Source: Osedax symbiont Rs2 (lineage in GTDB: Bacteria > Pseudomonadota > Gammaproteobacteria > Pseudomonadales > Balneatricaceae). From it: a stretch of 32,894 nt of DNA. Where the stretch lies: contig ASZI01000002.1 in the NCBI GenBank assembly GCA_000416315.1, forward strand, positions 1 to 32,894. Direction: 5' to 3'. The notes beneath the pieces are model-generated. The model searched no databases, was not told where the DNA came from, and was given only the letters and a program-made list of their open reading frames with translations. Numbering within the stretch: position 1 is the first letter of the stretch; every line of letters begins with the position of its first letter. Below, piece by piece: positions 16,767 to 24,974 of this stretch. Both the position numbers and the translations under genes were made by a program.

Positions 16767-18683
16767 TTAATTACCCCAACTTCCAACTGGCTTCTCATGT
16801 AGTATCCGTTTAATAATAATATCCGCCGCTTCCTCAACGTTAGTCTGCAAAGTATCTATAACACACTCTGCATTTGTCGGTGCCTCATAAGGCGAATCTA
16901 TCCCGGTAAAGTTCTTTAACTCTCCACGACGGGCCTTTTTGTACAACCCTTTTACATCGCGCTTTTCGGCTACTTCTAACGGGGTATTTACATAGACTTC
17001 GATAAATTCATCATCGGCGACTAATTCCCTGGCCATAAGGCGCTCTTCGGCGAAAGGTGAGATAAAAGCGGTTATGACTATTAAGCCGGAATCGACCATT
17101 AATCTTGCAACTTCGGCAATTCTACGGATGTTCTCTATTCTGTCATGCTCGGTAAAGCCTAAATCTTTATTTAAACCGTGACGTACATTGTCGCCATCCA
17201 GCAGATAAGTATGATGGCCTGTAGCGTGCAGCTTTTTCTCTATGACATTGGCAATGGTAGATTTTCCAGAGCCGGACAAGCCGGTTAACCAGACCACACA
17301 GGGCTTTTGTTTGTTTAACTCAGCACGTTGTTGTTTGTTAACATCGACAGCTTGAATAGTTATGTTTTGGCTTCTTCTTAAGACGAAGTTTATAAGTCCG
17401 GCACCCACCGTGTTATTAGTCATTCTGTCGATTAAGATAAAACTGCCGCTATCGCGGTTATCAATGTATGCATCAAAGGGGATGTTTTGATCTAAGTTGA
17501 TATTGCACTGGCCTATATCATTCTGATTTAATCGCTTTGCCGCCATACACTCCATGGTGTTGACATTTACCTGGTGTTTAATGGCGGTGATTGTGGCTGC
17601 CACTGATTTAGTGCCTATCTGCATTATGTAGTGTCTGCTAGCTAACAGGGGTTTTTCATTCATCCAGATAATGGTGGTATTAAATTGTTTGCCGATGGCT
17701 GCAGGTTCTGTAGCAGATGTGAGTAAATCACCTCGGGATATATCAATTTCATCTTCCATTACCAGGGTGATTGACTGGCCTGCAACCGCCTGGTTTAGTT
17801 CGCCATCGTAAGTGACTATCTTCTTTATGTGTGTCTGTTTACCTGATGGTAAGATGCGTATTAGGTCACCGGGTTTAATCACCCCACTGGTTATCTGTCC
17901 CGAAAAACCTCTGAAATCTAAGTTGGGTCGGTTCACCCATTGCACTGGCATACGAAAAGGCGTTTGTTGTAAGCGCTGCTCATCGATTTCTACGCTTTCC
18001 AGAAAACCCAACAAAGTGCTACCGTGAAACCATGGCATATTGGGGCTGGGTTCGGTAATGTTATCGCCTGTTAACGCGGACATGGGTATAAAGGTGATGT
18101 CTGCAACGCCTATTTGTCTAGAAAACTGGCTGTATTGCTCTTTAATATCATTGAATTTACTCTCACTGAACTGCACCAGGTCCATTTTGTTTATCGCTAC
18201 TACAATTTTCTGTAAGCCAATCAAAGTGACTAGGTAACTATGGCGCCTGGTTTGCGTCAGTATCCCCTTGCGCGCATCTACCATCAGCACTGCCACATCT
18301 GCAGTTGATGCCCCAGTAACCATGTTCTGAGTGTATTGTTCGTGTCCCGGGGTGTCGGCAACAATGAACTTACGTTTATCGGTGGTGAAGAACCGATAGG
18401 CGACATCGATGGTTATACCTTGTTCACGCTCAGCGGCAAGACCATCTACTAAAAGCGCAAAATCAACGTTTTTTCCCTGTGTACCAAATTTTTTTGATTC
18501 GGCTTCCAGCATCTCAAGTTGATCTTCAAACAACAACTTTGAATCGTAAAGCAAACGGCCAATTAAGGTGCTTTTGCCATCGTCAACACTGCCACAAGTA
18601 ATAAAGCGCAACAACCTTTTTTTCTGGTGCTGCTGCAGATACTGCTCTATATCACTAGCAATTAACTCTGAGGAATTAGCCAT
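16767..18683 (-). CDS. cysNC: Bifunctional sulfate adenylyltransferase subunit 1 / adenylylsulfate kinase
   Basis: This is a fusion of CysN and CysC, 638 residues. The N-terminal GTPase part, which drives APS formation with CysD, has the P-loop GSVDDGKST (31-39), DTPG (110-113) and NKMD (165-168). It is followed by elongation-factor-like beta-barrel domains to about 440. The C-terminal APS kinase part has its own P-loop GLSGSGKST (468-476) and DGDNVRHGL (496-504), and makes PAPS from APS and ATP. The start is clear: GGAGGG lies nine bases before the ATG, and the ATG overlaps the cysD stop codon (TAATG), so the two are translationally coupled. PAPS feeds cysteine synthesis and, here, probably also the sulfotransferase at 7942-8721. 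An IS1595 fossil follows its stop. Confidence 0.98.
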   Translation of the reverse strand: MANSSELIASDIEQYLQQHQKKRLLRFITCGSVDDGKSTLIGRLLYDSKLLFEDQLEMLEAESKKFGTQGKNVDFALLVDGLAAEREQGITIDVAYRFFTTDKRKFIVADTPGHEQYTQNMVTGASTADVAVLMVDARKGILTQTRRHSYLVTLIGLQKIVVAINKMDLVQFSESKFNDIKEQYSQFSRQIGVADITFIPMSALTGDNITEPSPNMPWFHGSTLLGFLESVEIDEQRLQQTPFRMPVQWVNRPNLDFRGFSGQITSGVIKPGDLIRILPSGKQTHIKKIVTYDGELNQAVAGQSITLVMEDEIDISRGDLLTSATEPAAIGKQFNTTIIWMNEKPLLASRHYIMQIGTKSVAATITAIKHQVNVNTMECMAAKRLNQNDIGQCNINLDQNIPFDAYIDNRDSGSFILIDRMTNNTVGAGLINFVLRRSQNITIQAVDVNKQQRAELNKQKPCVVWLTGLSGSGKSTIANVIEKKLHATGHHTYLLDGDNVRHGLNKDLGFTEHDRIENIRRIAEVARLMVDSGLIVITAFISPFAEERLMARELVADDEFIEVYVNTPLEVAEKRDVKGLYKKARRGELKNFTGIDSPYEAPTNAECVIDTLQTNVEEAADIIIKRILHEKPVGSWGN

Positions 18684-19582
18684 TAAAAATATCCCTCCTG
18701 TTTCTTTTTCTCCATTGAAGAAAACGAATCCTGGTCTATCATTCTGCCCTGGCGCTCCGAGGTTTTAGCTAATAGCATTTCCTGGATTACTTCGGGTAAG
18801 CTGGTAGCGTTAGATTCAATCGCACCTGTTAGTGGATAGCAACCTAGTGTTCTAAAACGTACCTTACGCATCAGAGCTGCCTCCCCGGGAAGCATTGGCA
18901 TCCTTTCATCATCGACCATTATTAGGGTGCCGTCACGCTCTACGACAGGACGCGATGCAGATAGGTACAGAGGCACTACGGGTATATTTTCAAGGTGGAT
19001 GTATTGCCAGATATCTAACTCAGTCCAATTAGAAATGGGGAAGACACGAATGGATTCTCCTGGGCGTTTATTGGCGTTGTAGTTTTTCCATAACTCCGGA
19101 CGCTGGTTTTTAGGATCCCAGCGATGATCAGAGCTCCTGAAAGAGAATATCCGTTCTTTGGCACGGGATTTCTCTTCGTCCCTGCGGGCACCAGCAAAAG
19201 CGGCGTCAAATTGGTATTTATCCAGTGCCTGTTTCAGTCCCTGAGTTTTCATGATGTCGGTATGTACTGACGATCCATGGGTGAAGGGATTAATACCTTG
19301 TTCCTCTCCGGCAGGGTTTTTGTAAGTAATTAATTCAATCCCCAATCGCTTGGCAATTTTATCTCTGAAGTCGTACATAGCACGGAATTTCCAGCCGGTA
19401 TCTACATGTAATAATGGAAATGGAGGTTTTGAAGGATAAAAGGCTTTCATTGCTATGTGTAACATCACAGCACTGTCTTTACCTATTGAATACAACATTA
19501 CCGGGTTTTCAGTAACAGATATGACTTCACGCATTATTTGGATGCTCTCAGCTTCGAGTTTTTCTAGGTGTGTTAGTGCCAT
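18683..19582 (-). CDS. cysD: Sulfate adenylyltransferase subunit 2
   Basis: This 299-residue PP-loop ATP pyrophosphatase forms APS from ATP and sulfate together with CysN. The PP-loop is [18 protein letters not shown] (from residue 31). [16 protein letters not shown] follows in the middle, and the C-terminal [22 protein letters not shown] is typical of CysD. GAGG lies six bases before the start ATG. It is the first gene of a two-gene operon with cysNC and diverges from the broken cysQ, with about 220 bp between them. No clear CysB-type site could be named from the sequence. Confidence 0.98.
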   Translation of the reverse strand: MALTHLEKLEAESIQIMREVISVTENPVMLYSIGKDSAVMLHIAMKAFYPSKPPFPLLHVDTGWKFRAMYDFRDKIAKRLGIELITYKNPAGEEQGINPFTHGSSVHTDIMKTQGLKQALDKYQFDAAFAGARRDEEKSRAKERIFSFRSSDHRWDPKNQRPELWKNYNANKRPGESIRVFPISNWTELDIWQYIHLENIPVVPLYLSASRPVVERDGTLIMVDDERMPMLPGEAALMRKVRFRTLGCYPLTGAIESNATSLPEVIQEMLLAKTSERQGRMIDQDSFSSMEKKKQEGYF

Positions 19583-19804
19583 TTTTACCTCAGAGTAACT
19601 TTACATATTGCCTATACGCATTCAGGTGGTTAGCGAGAACGAGACCAAGAGTGTGATTCTAATATAATAATAGTTAGTTTTTAGCCATCAGCAAATTTAA
19701 CATAATGTGTTTCTATAGATATTTAGGAAAATTGATCAGATTATAATGGGTTGTGTTTAAGGTGCTAAAGTCCATGAGTACAGTAATGCTTCTTTGAAGG
19801 TATT

Positions 19805-20577
19805 ATGTATCAAGCAGATCAAATAGTTGCGTTAGCAAGATTGGCTGGCGATAACATTCTGGGTATTTACCAGCACGGGTATGTCGAAAAAACTAAAATA
19901 GACCAGAGCCCATTAACTGAAGGGGATCTCTCTTCGCACCACTGCATTGCAGATGGGCTTAAAGTGCTTACTCTTGATATACCGGTATCATCGGAAGAAT
20001 CCGGCGTATTAGAATTACACGGCCGGCAGCAATGGCAGAAGTATTGGTTAATTGATCCTTTAGATGGCACTAGGGAGTTCATAAAAACGCAACGGTGAAT
20101 TTACAGTCAACATTGCATAAATTGAAGACTCTCTACCGGTATTTGGTGTCGTTTATGCCCATGTTTTAAATGTTTTTATGTAGGCGGAACTAGCGGGGCC
20201 TATAAGATAGAAATGGGTGCTAAAGCAAAGATAAGCATTATTGTCCCCCCTGGATAAGATAGCCTATGGCGTGTTGTCGGCAGTAGGTCTCATCGATCAG
20301 ATGAGTTTAATTTCTTTGTTGGAAAAATCACCGATACTCATGTGATAAATATGGGTAGTTCCCTTAAAGTTTGTTTGGTAGCAGAGGGAACCGCCATCTG
20401 TATTCACCCATAGTTCTTACCTCGAAGTGGGATACTGCAGCAGCGCATGCGGTAGTTTGCGCCGCTGACGGTAAGATTCTAGAATACCCAAGCTTAAAGC
20501 CAATGATATATAACAGTAGACCGGGCACTTTATTAAATCCATCTTTTATCGTATGTGCTGGAATAGATCAAACATAG
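19805..20577 (+). pseudogene. cysQ: 3'(2'),5'-bisphosphate nucleotidase CysQ, broken
   Basis: The first 97 codons are intact CysQ: YQADQIVALARLAGDNIL, then the metal-binding/catalytic motif KYWLIDPLDGTREF. After a frameshift the sequence continues NGEFTVNIA, stop, IEDSLPVFGVVYAHVLNV. A second shift gives YVGGTSGAYKIEMGAK. RSDEFNFFVGK and GSSLKVCLVAEGTA come next, and after another stop TSKWDTAAAHAVVCAADGKIL. So the whole gene is recognisable but has at least four lesions. CysQ hydrolyses PAP, the by-product of PAPS use, to AMP. Loss of this copy is notable beside intact PAPS-making genes; another PAP phosphatase elsewhere in the genome is likely. A TATAAT at 19742-19747 may be part of its old promoter. 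Confidence 0.92.
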
Positions 20578-20751
20578 GCGAATTTTTACGTAAGTAAATA
20601 GAATAATAATGTGGCTAGTAGATAGAACTGGGACAAAAGTTGAGCGTGAAGAGCAGAGTTTGATCAGGCTTAGGTTTAATCTCTAGTGTCTTTCTATTTT
20701 GTCTGTGTGCTTACCATTGAAAATTTCGTCGTATTCTTACAACGAGATTCC

Positions 20752-20777
20752 AAAAAAAAGCGCCAATGGCGCTTTTT
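20752..20777 (-). terminator. Intrinsic terminator
   Basis: Stem AAAAAGCGCC (20755-20764), loop AAT and complement GGCGCTTTTT (20768-20777) form a perfect 10-bp hairpin. On the minus strand the transcript would end in a run of eight U (20759 down to 20752), placing it 15 bp after the stop of the secreted-protein gene. T's on the other side may also let it stop transcripts arriving from the cysQ remnant. Confidence 0.82.
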
Positions 20778-20791
20778 ATGAAACTGTAATT

Positions 20792-21274
20792 TTATCCTGC
20801 ACTGGCGGTTCCTCCCCCACCTGCTCCTCCAGCACTTCCAAATGATGGTGCTGCAAGTGGAGCTCCAGTGGCTCCAGCACCTCCACCGGCAGCGGTTGCC
20901 TCGCCTATTGTGGTAGGGTCAATATTGGCGGCTAAGGCGCTGTTGAGTAATTCCTCTTCAGTAACACCACACTCCCTGGCTGCATTAGCTATAGGTTGTG
21001 CCAAACTTGGAGCTGCGGCAAAGGCAAAGGTCATTATCGTCTCGGCAGCATCTAGCTTATTACAAGTCGCGTAAGAGGTTGCTGTGGGGGTCAAGCCCTG
21101 ATTTGCAGCAGCTACCTGATTGAATATATCTTCCAGAGATAAACCATCCGAAAATGCATTATCAAATATACCTTTGATTGGAAGATTAGAATTTACATCG
21201 CTAGCTACATCCGCATTAACTGCATGGGGGGTTAGTAACATACCAATGGTTATAAATGTTGCCAGTACTCTCAT
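20792..21274 (-). CDS. Small secreted Ala/Gly-rich protein of unknown function
   Basis: This 160-residue protein has a classical signal peptide, MRVLATFITIGMLLTPHAVNA, with cleavage likely after Ala22. The mature part has an acidic, helix-prone region (SLEDIFNQVAAANQ, DAAETIMTFAFAAAPSLAQP) and two cysteines (in ATCNKL and ARECGV) that could form a disulfide. The C-terminal third is a low-complexity Ala/Gly tail (GGGAGATGAPLAAPSFGSAG and on). GGAGG lies eight bases before the ATG and a strong terminator follows, so it is a real, singly transcribed gene. It stands between the sulfate-activation genes and the initiating transferase of the exopolysaccharide, which hints at a matrix or envelope role, but I do not recognise a family. 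Confidence 0.7.
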   Translation of the reverse strand: MRVLATFITIGMLLTPHAVNADVASDVNSNLPIKGIFDNAFSDGLSLEDIFNQVAAANQGLTPTATSYATCNKLDAAETIMTFAFAAAPSLAQPIANAARECGVTEEELLNSALAANIDPTTIGEATAAGGGAGATGAPLAAPSFGSAGGAGGGGTASAG

Positions 21275-21745
21275 GGTATGGGCCTCCAGTTTATTAGTGA
21301 TTAAATAAATGCTCTGTACTTCTTAAACTTCAAGACTATAATAATTGAAATGCAGCATGTCTGAAATAATATTACTTTATGATAAAGAGTAATAATAATT
21401 TTTCTTAGGAAAATATAGCAAAACCTCTCTGTTAAGCTTGTGTTAATTGTGGGGCGAGATTAACCAATACAATAATTGTTAGTATTTATATGTTGTTAAT
21501 ATTTAAAGATAAAGGTTTTGGCTTTATAATATATTTCCAATAGATACAAAGACATCACTGTTGAATCTTATATTTACAAAAAATATTCACAAATATATTA
21601 TATTCTCTTTTGAAATGTAGCCATTTAAGAATAACTTCTATACTTATATATTACTCCTATCTACATAATAGATCCTTGTCCGACCGCTATGTATATCGTA
21701 AATAGATATTTTTGCGTAAATATTGTTGTTCAAGGAAAGATAGGC
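21275..21745. other. Divergent promoter region
   Basis: About 470 bp of AT-rich DNA separate the secreted-protein gene (-) and the initiating transferase (+). No coding trace is seen. The best promoter candidate is listed separately. Regulation of the exopolysaccharide locus probably acts partly here. Confidence 0.5.
21502..21530 (+). promoter_or_regulatory. Candidate sigma-70 promoter
   Basis: TTTAAA (21502-21507), a 17-base spacer and an exact TATAAT (21525-21530) precede the initiating transferase. The -35 matches TTGACA at four of six positions. The leader would be a little over 200 nt. In such AT-rich DNA a chance match is quite possible. Confidence 0.35.
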
Positions 21746-23245
21746 ATGTTTAAAAATTATGGTAAAAACTATATCAAAAATTATTTTCGTCAAGATAGTG
21801 ACAATGAAATAGATCTGCTTAACGGTGCTTCTTCTGCTAGAAAGAGAAATAATAGAATTTTAAAGAATCATGAATCTAGGTTGCTTTTGGTTCAAGTGTT
21901 TTTTAGTTGTTCTTTGATTTCGTTAGTATTCATTACGGTTGTTAATATGAATGAGCATAAATTAACTGAGATGTATAAGTTGCTTTTAATAGTATCTATA
22001 TTATTATGCGTCATTATATATCCGTTGTTTGGTGTTTATAAGCAGTCGGCAAATTTTTCTATTATGATCTGCAGGATCTCATTGGCATGGACTGCAACTG
22101 TAACAATAATGATCGTGATAGGATTTTTGACAGCAACAAGTCAATTTTATTCCAGTGAAATAATAATTATTTGGTTTTCGATCGTTGCTATATTACAAGT
22201 TCCGTTATTAAAGTTTAACTATTTTTCGGCGTATATATATCGCAAAAAATATACAAAACAGATACCTAGTATAGTCGTGGGGTTGGGAAGAACCGCTCGA
22301 TATCTGACCTATAAAATAAACAAGAATTATTGGATGCCTGACACTATTATAGGAATGGTTGATGGTTTAAACGAAGGAATACCTAGTGATGTCCATGGCG
22401 ATCTATCGACTCCATTACTAGGTGATCTAGATAATATAAAAGAAATAATTGATAAATATCAAGCAAAAAGGGTTTATGTGTCTCTGCCACTTCGCATGGC
22501 CGAAAAAGTTGAAGAATTGAATGATTACCTCATTGATTTCAATGTTGATGTGATTTGGGTGCTAGATCTTTCTGATTGGAAGCTGCTTAATTATTCAGTC
22601 AGAGAAGTTGCCGGCATCCCGATAATTAGTCTAAACGAGAGCCCAGTTTCGGTTTCAAGGGTAATGATCAGTATAAAGCATTCAATGGACAAGCTTATCT
22701 CGATAGTTATGTTGGTAATGCTGGCGCCTTTGTTAATTTTTACTGCTATAGCCGTGAAAGTCACATCCCCCGGGCCGATTTTATTTAAACAACAACGTAA
22801 TGGGTACGACGGCAGTGTTATCTATATCTGGAAATTTCGTAGTATGAATGTTCATGTAGATAGTGAGGTCAAACAAGCGGCCAAAGGCGATGCACGAATT
22901 ACTAAGGTGGGAGCCTTTTTGCGCCGGTCTTCAATTGATGAGCTACCACAGTTGTTTAATGTGCTGCAGGGCACAATGTCTTTGGTAGGTCCTCGACCTC
23001 ATGCTATTGCTCACAACCATTACTATTCTGCAAGAATTAGTACCTATATGGTTAGGCACAGAATTAAGCCAGGCATAACTGGGTTAGCGCAAATAAATGG
23101 CTGTCGGGGTGAAACTGAAACTATCGATAAAATGCAACGACGGGTGGAATATGATCTGCATTACATTAATAACTGGTCACTTTTGGAAGATTACAGAATC
23201 TTGTTGAAGACCCCATTGAGTCTTTTATCCAAAGACATATATTAA
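21746..23245 (+). CDS. Undecaprenyl-phosphate glucose (hexose) phosphotransferase
   Basis: This is the initiating enzyme of the repeat unit (WcaJ/PssY/EpsZ-like polyisoprenyl-phosphate hexose-1-phosphate transferase), 499 residues from ATG 21746, which has AAGGAAAG upstream. An in-frame ATG at 21689 adds 19 residues but no domain. The N-terminal half has four to five hydrophobic helices. A nucleotide-binding-like domain follows (VVGLGRTARYLTYKI). The C-terminal catalytic bacterial sugar transferase domain (PF02397) has one more hydrophobic segment, SPGPILFKQQRNG, WKFRSMNV, RRSSIDELPQLFNVLQG, SLVGPRPHA and KPGITGLAQINGCRGET. It should transfer hexose-1-phosphate, most often glucose, to undecaprenyl phosphate at the inner membrane. 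It stands alone and converges with the export operon. Confidence 0.95.
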   Translation: MFKNYGKNYIKNYFRQDSDNEIDLLNGASSARKRNNRILKNHESRLLLVQVFFSCSLISLVFITVVNMNEHKLTEMYKLLLIVSILLCVIIYPLFGVYKQSANFSIMICRISLAWTATVTIMIVIGFLTATSQFYSSEIIIIWFSIVAILQVPLLKFNYFSAYIYRKKYTKQIPSIVVGLGRTARYLTYKINKNYWMPDTIIGMVDGLNEGIPSDVHGDLSTPLLGDLDNIKEIIDKYQAKRVYVSLPLRMAEKVEELNDYLIDFNVDVIWVLDLSDWKLLNYSVREVAGIPIISLNESPVSVSRVMISIKHSMDKLISIVMLVMLAPLLIFTAIAVKVTSPGPILFKQQRNGYDGSVIYIWKFRSMNVHVDSEVKQAAKGDARITKVGAFLRRSSIDELPQLFNVLQGTMSLVGPRPHAIAHNHYYSARISTYMVRHRIKPGITGLAQINGCRGETETIDKMQRRVEYDLHYINNWSLLEDYRILLKTPLSLLSKDIY

Positions 23246-23550
23246 TTGCAAGGTACTGTTCGAGTACAACTAAATGAATTTTTTAGGTATTCGGTCTAGT
23301 TACTTCTATATGTTGTGGTGGACAGTTTTACAAAAATTAATTCAGGGCGGTTTGTTGTACTGTATCTAGTATAAAGATTTTCGGAAATTAGTAACAAATG
23401 TATTTTTGGGCTATATATTTATAGATGCAGATGGTTTGTTCGCGGATGTTGTTAGCGTAATATATTCGGCCGGTTGCTTTAAACCTACAATTTTACCTAG
23501 TCTGTTACTTGTAAATACCTGTATAGCCTCATAGACATTCGATTGTTACC
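23246..23550. other. Convergent intergenic region
   Basis: About 305 bp separate the convergent transferase and VpsP-like genes. A transcription end for both is expected, but only a weak GTACT/AGTAC stem (around 23253-23267) is seen and no stem with a T-run. I found no coding trace. Confidence 0.4.
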
Positions 23551-24258
23551 TTATCTGTTAGGCGTACTAGGGGTGAATAATGGTATGTCTTTGCAGATTT
23601 TATCTTGTCTGAATTTATCAAGTACTAGCATTGGGCATACGGTAGCTTGTCTACTGTAATGTGCCAATAGTGCTCGTGCGGCTTTAGGTGCTTGTTGGTA
23701 AACTCGTTCGAGTGCTTCAGTAGTCATATTTCGACTGTTGATATTTAGCTTGCGCCAGCCATTAAACCCCGCTTGCACAATAGCTTCGTTACTGGCTATT
23801 TCCCAGGGACCATAGAGGACCGCCTGGTTGACTGCATATAAGTATTCAACATCTAACTGTTGTAGATGTGATTTCATCAGCGCTAGGTTCGCCCAACTAT
23901 AGGGCCATTGCGGTCTTAAACTAATGGCTTTTTTGTGTGAATGGTAGGCCATAAGTATAAATTTATTAAACAAACTGTCGTCTTGATAATGACTAATAGC
24001 TCGTAAATAGTGAATTCTACCTAAATACTCCCAATATTCTGCATTATCAGGATTAAATCTAATAGACTTCAGAATTTTATCTTCGGCTTGTATTAGCTCA
24101 AATTCGGAAATAGGCATGGTAATATCGACACTTTCAATCCAGTTTTTAACTGGGTAGTGAATGATATCGGCGATAGCCAATCTAGTGGCATGATAAGTAA
24201 CCCAGCAACAGAGAGTTATGGCTAATAAAGTAATAAACTTTTTAAAACTATTAATCAT
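23551..24258 (-). CDS. VpsP-like polysaccharide biosynthesis protein (TPR-like)
   Basis: This 235-residue protein starts with one N-terminal membrane span (about residues 9-30, KFITLLAITLCCWVTYHATR). The rest would face the periplasm. It resembles two or three degenerate tetratricopeptide-like units: ILKSIRFNPDNAEYWEYLGR, then AYHSHKKAISLRPQWPYSW with ANLALMK. The Arg-Pro-x-Trp-Pro-x-(S/T)-Trp segment is what I associate with VpsP-type proteins of Vibrio-like exopolysaccharide clusters. Its biochemical role is not established; a scaffold for the assembly complex is plausible. The ATG overlaps the stop of the phosphatase gene (ATGA), so it is the last gene of the export operon. Confidence 0.75.
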   Translation of the reverse strand: MINSFKKFITLLAITLCCWVTYHATRLAIADIIHYPVKNWIESVDITMPISEFELIQAEDKILKSIRFNPDNAEYWEYLGRIHYLRAISHYQDDSLFNKFILMAYHSHKKAISLRPQWPYSWANLALMKSHLQQLDVEYLYAVNQAVLYGPWEIASNEAIVQAGFNGWRKLNINSRNMTTEALERVYQQAPKAARALLAHYSRQATVCPMLVLDKFRQDKICKDIPLFTPSTPNR

Positions 24259-24974
24259 TGCAATTGGATAATTTTGGCGGGAGTGTCCAGAAATAATTCT
24301 TTGGCGAGGTCTGCAGAATATTCGGCCTCAATACACTTATAGGCTTCGGATAACACAGGTGGGCGATGTTTAATATTATGTGCATCACTGGCTATAATGG
24401 TAGCCCAGTCATTACTTAAAAATTGATGTGCGACTTTATGGGCCGCTTCGCCGAATTTTCCTGTCACTGACATAGCAGTTAACTGAAATAGGCAACCACG
24501 CTCTATATAGGGGGCTGCTTTATTGATATCTCTCATTATCGTTTTGTTGCGCTCCGGATGGGCTATCATTGGTAATATATCTCTTTGAAGTAACCAGTCA
24601 ACTAACTTGTCACTCCCTGGAGGAATACCCTCGTGGGGAAATTCAAGAAGCATCACATTCTTACCGCATAATTTTCCGATATAGGGTAATTCGTTAGTGG
24701 CATACATGTTTAAAACTTCGCTACAAAGCCTGACCTCGCCGGCGACAGAGATATTTATCTCTAATTTATGTTCGGCTAACAAAGCTTTTAAACGGCAGAA
24801 AGGGGCCTGTAGATTACTGCTATTGTTTTCATATCTACCAGGGTGTACATGAGGAGTGAGCACCATGTGAGTGATACCATCAGCAATAGCGAGTTTAAAC
24901 AACTCAATTGACTGGTCATCGTTGACAGCACCGTCATCGACTCCCGGTAGTAAGTGGCAATGTAAGTCAATCAA
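24255..24974 (-). CDS. CpsB/CapC-family tyrosine-protein phosphatase (PHP fold)
   Basis: This 239-residue metal-dependent phosphatase has the PHP metal ligands MIDLHCHLLPGVDDGA (His5, His7), LTPHVHPG (His42), GEVRLC (Glu80), IAHPERN (His139) and SDAHN (Asp197, His199). In CpsB/YwqE proteins this centre removes phosphate from the tyrosine tail of the partner autokinase. The partner is encoded directly upstream with a four-base overlap (24971-24974), a strong sign of joint function. This is the manganese-dependent PHP type known first from Gram-positives, not the low-molecular-weight Wzb type usual in enteric bacteria. It is cytoplasmic, with no signal peptide. Confidence 0.94.
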   Translation of the reverse strand: MIDLHCHLLPGVDDGAVNDDQSIELFKLAIADGITHMVLTPHVHPGRYENNSSNLQAPFCRLKALLAEHKLEINISVAGEVRLCSEVLNMYATNELPYIGKLCGKNVMLLEFPHEGIPPGSDKLVDWLLQRDILPMIAHPERNKTIMRDINKAAPYIERGCLFQLTAMSVTGKFGEAAHKVAHQFLSNDWATIIASDAHNIKHRPPVLSEAYKCIEAEYSADLAKELFLDTPAKIIQLQ

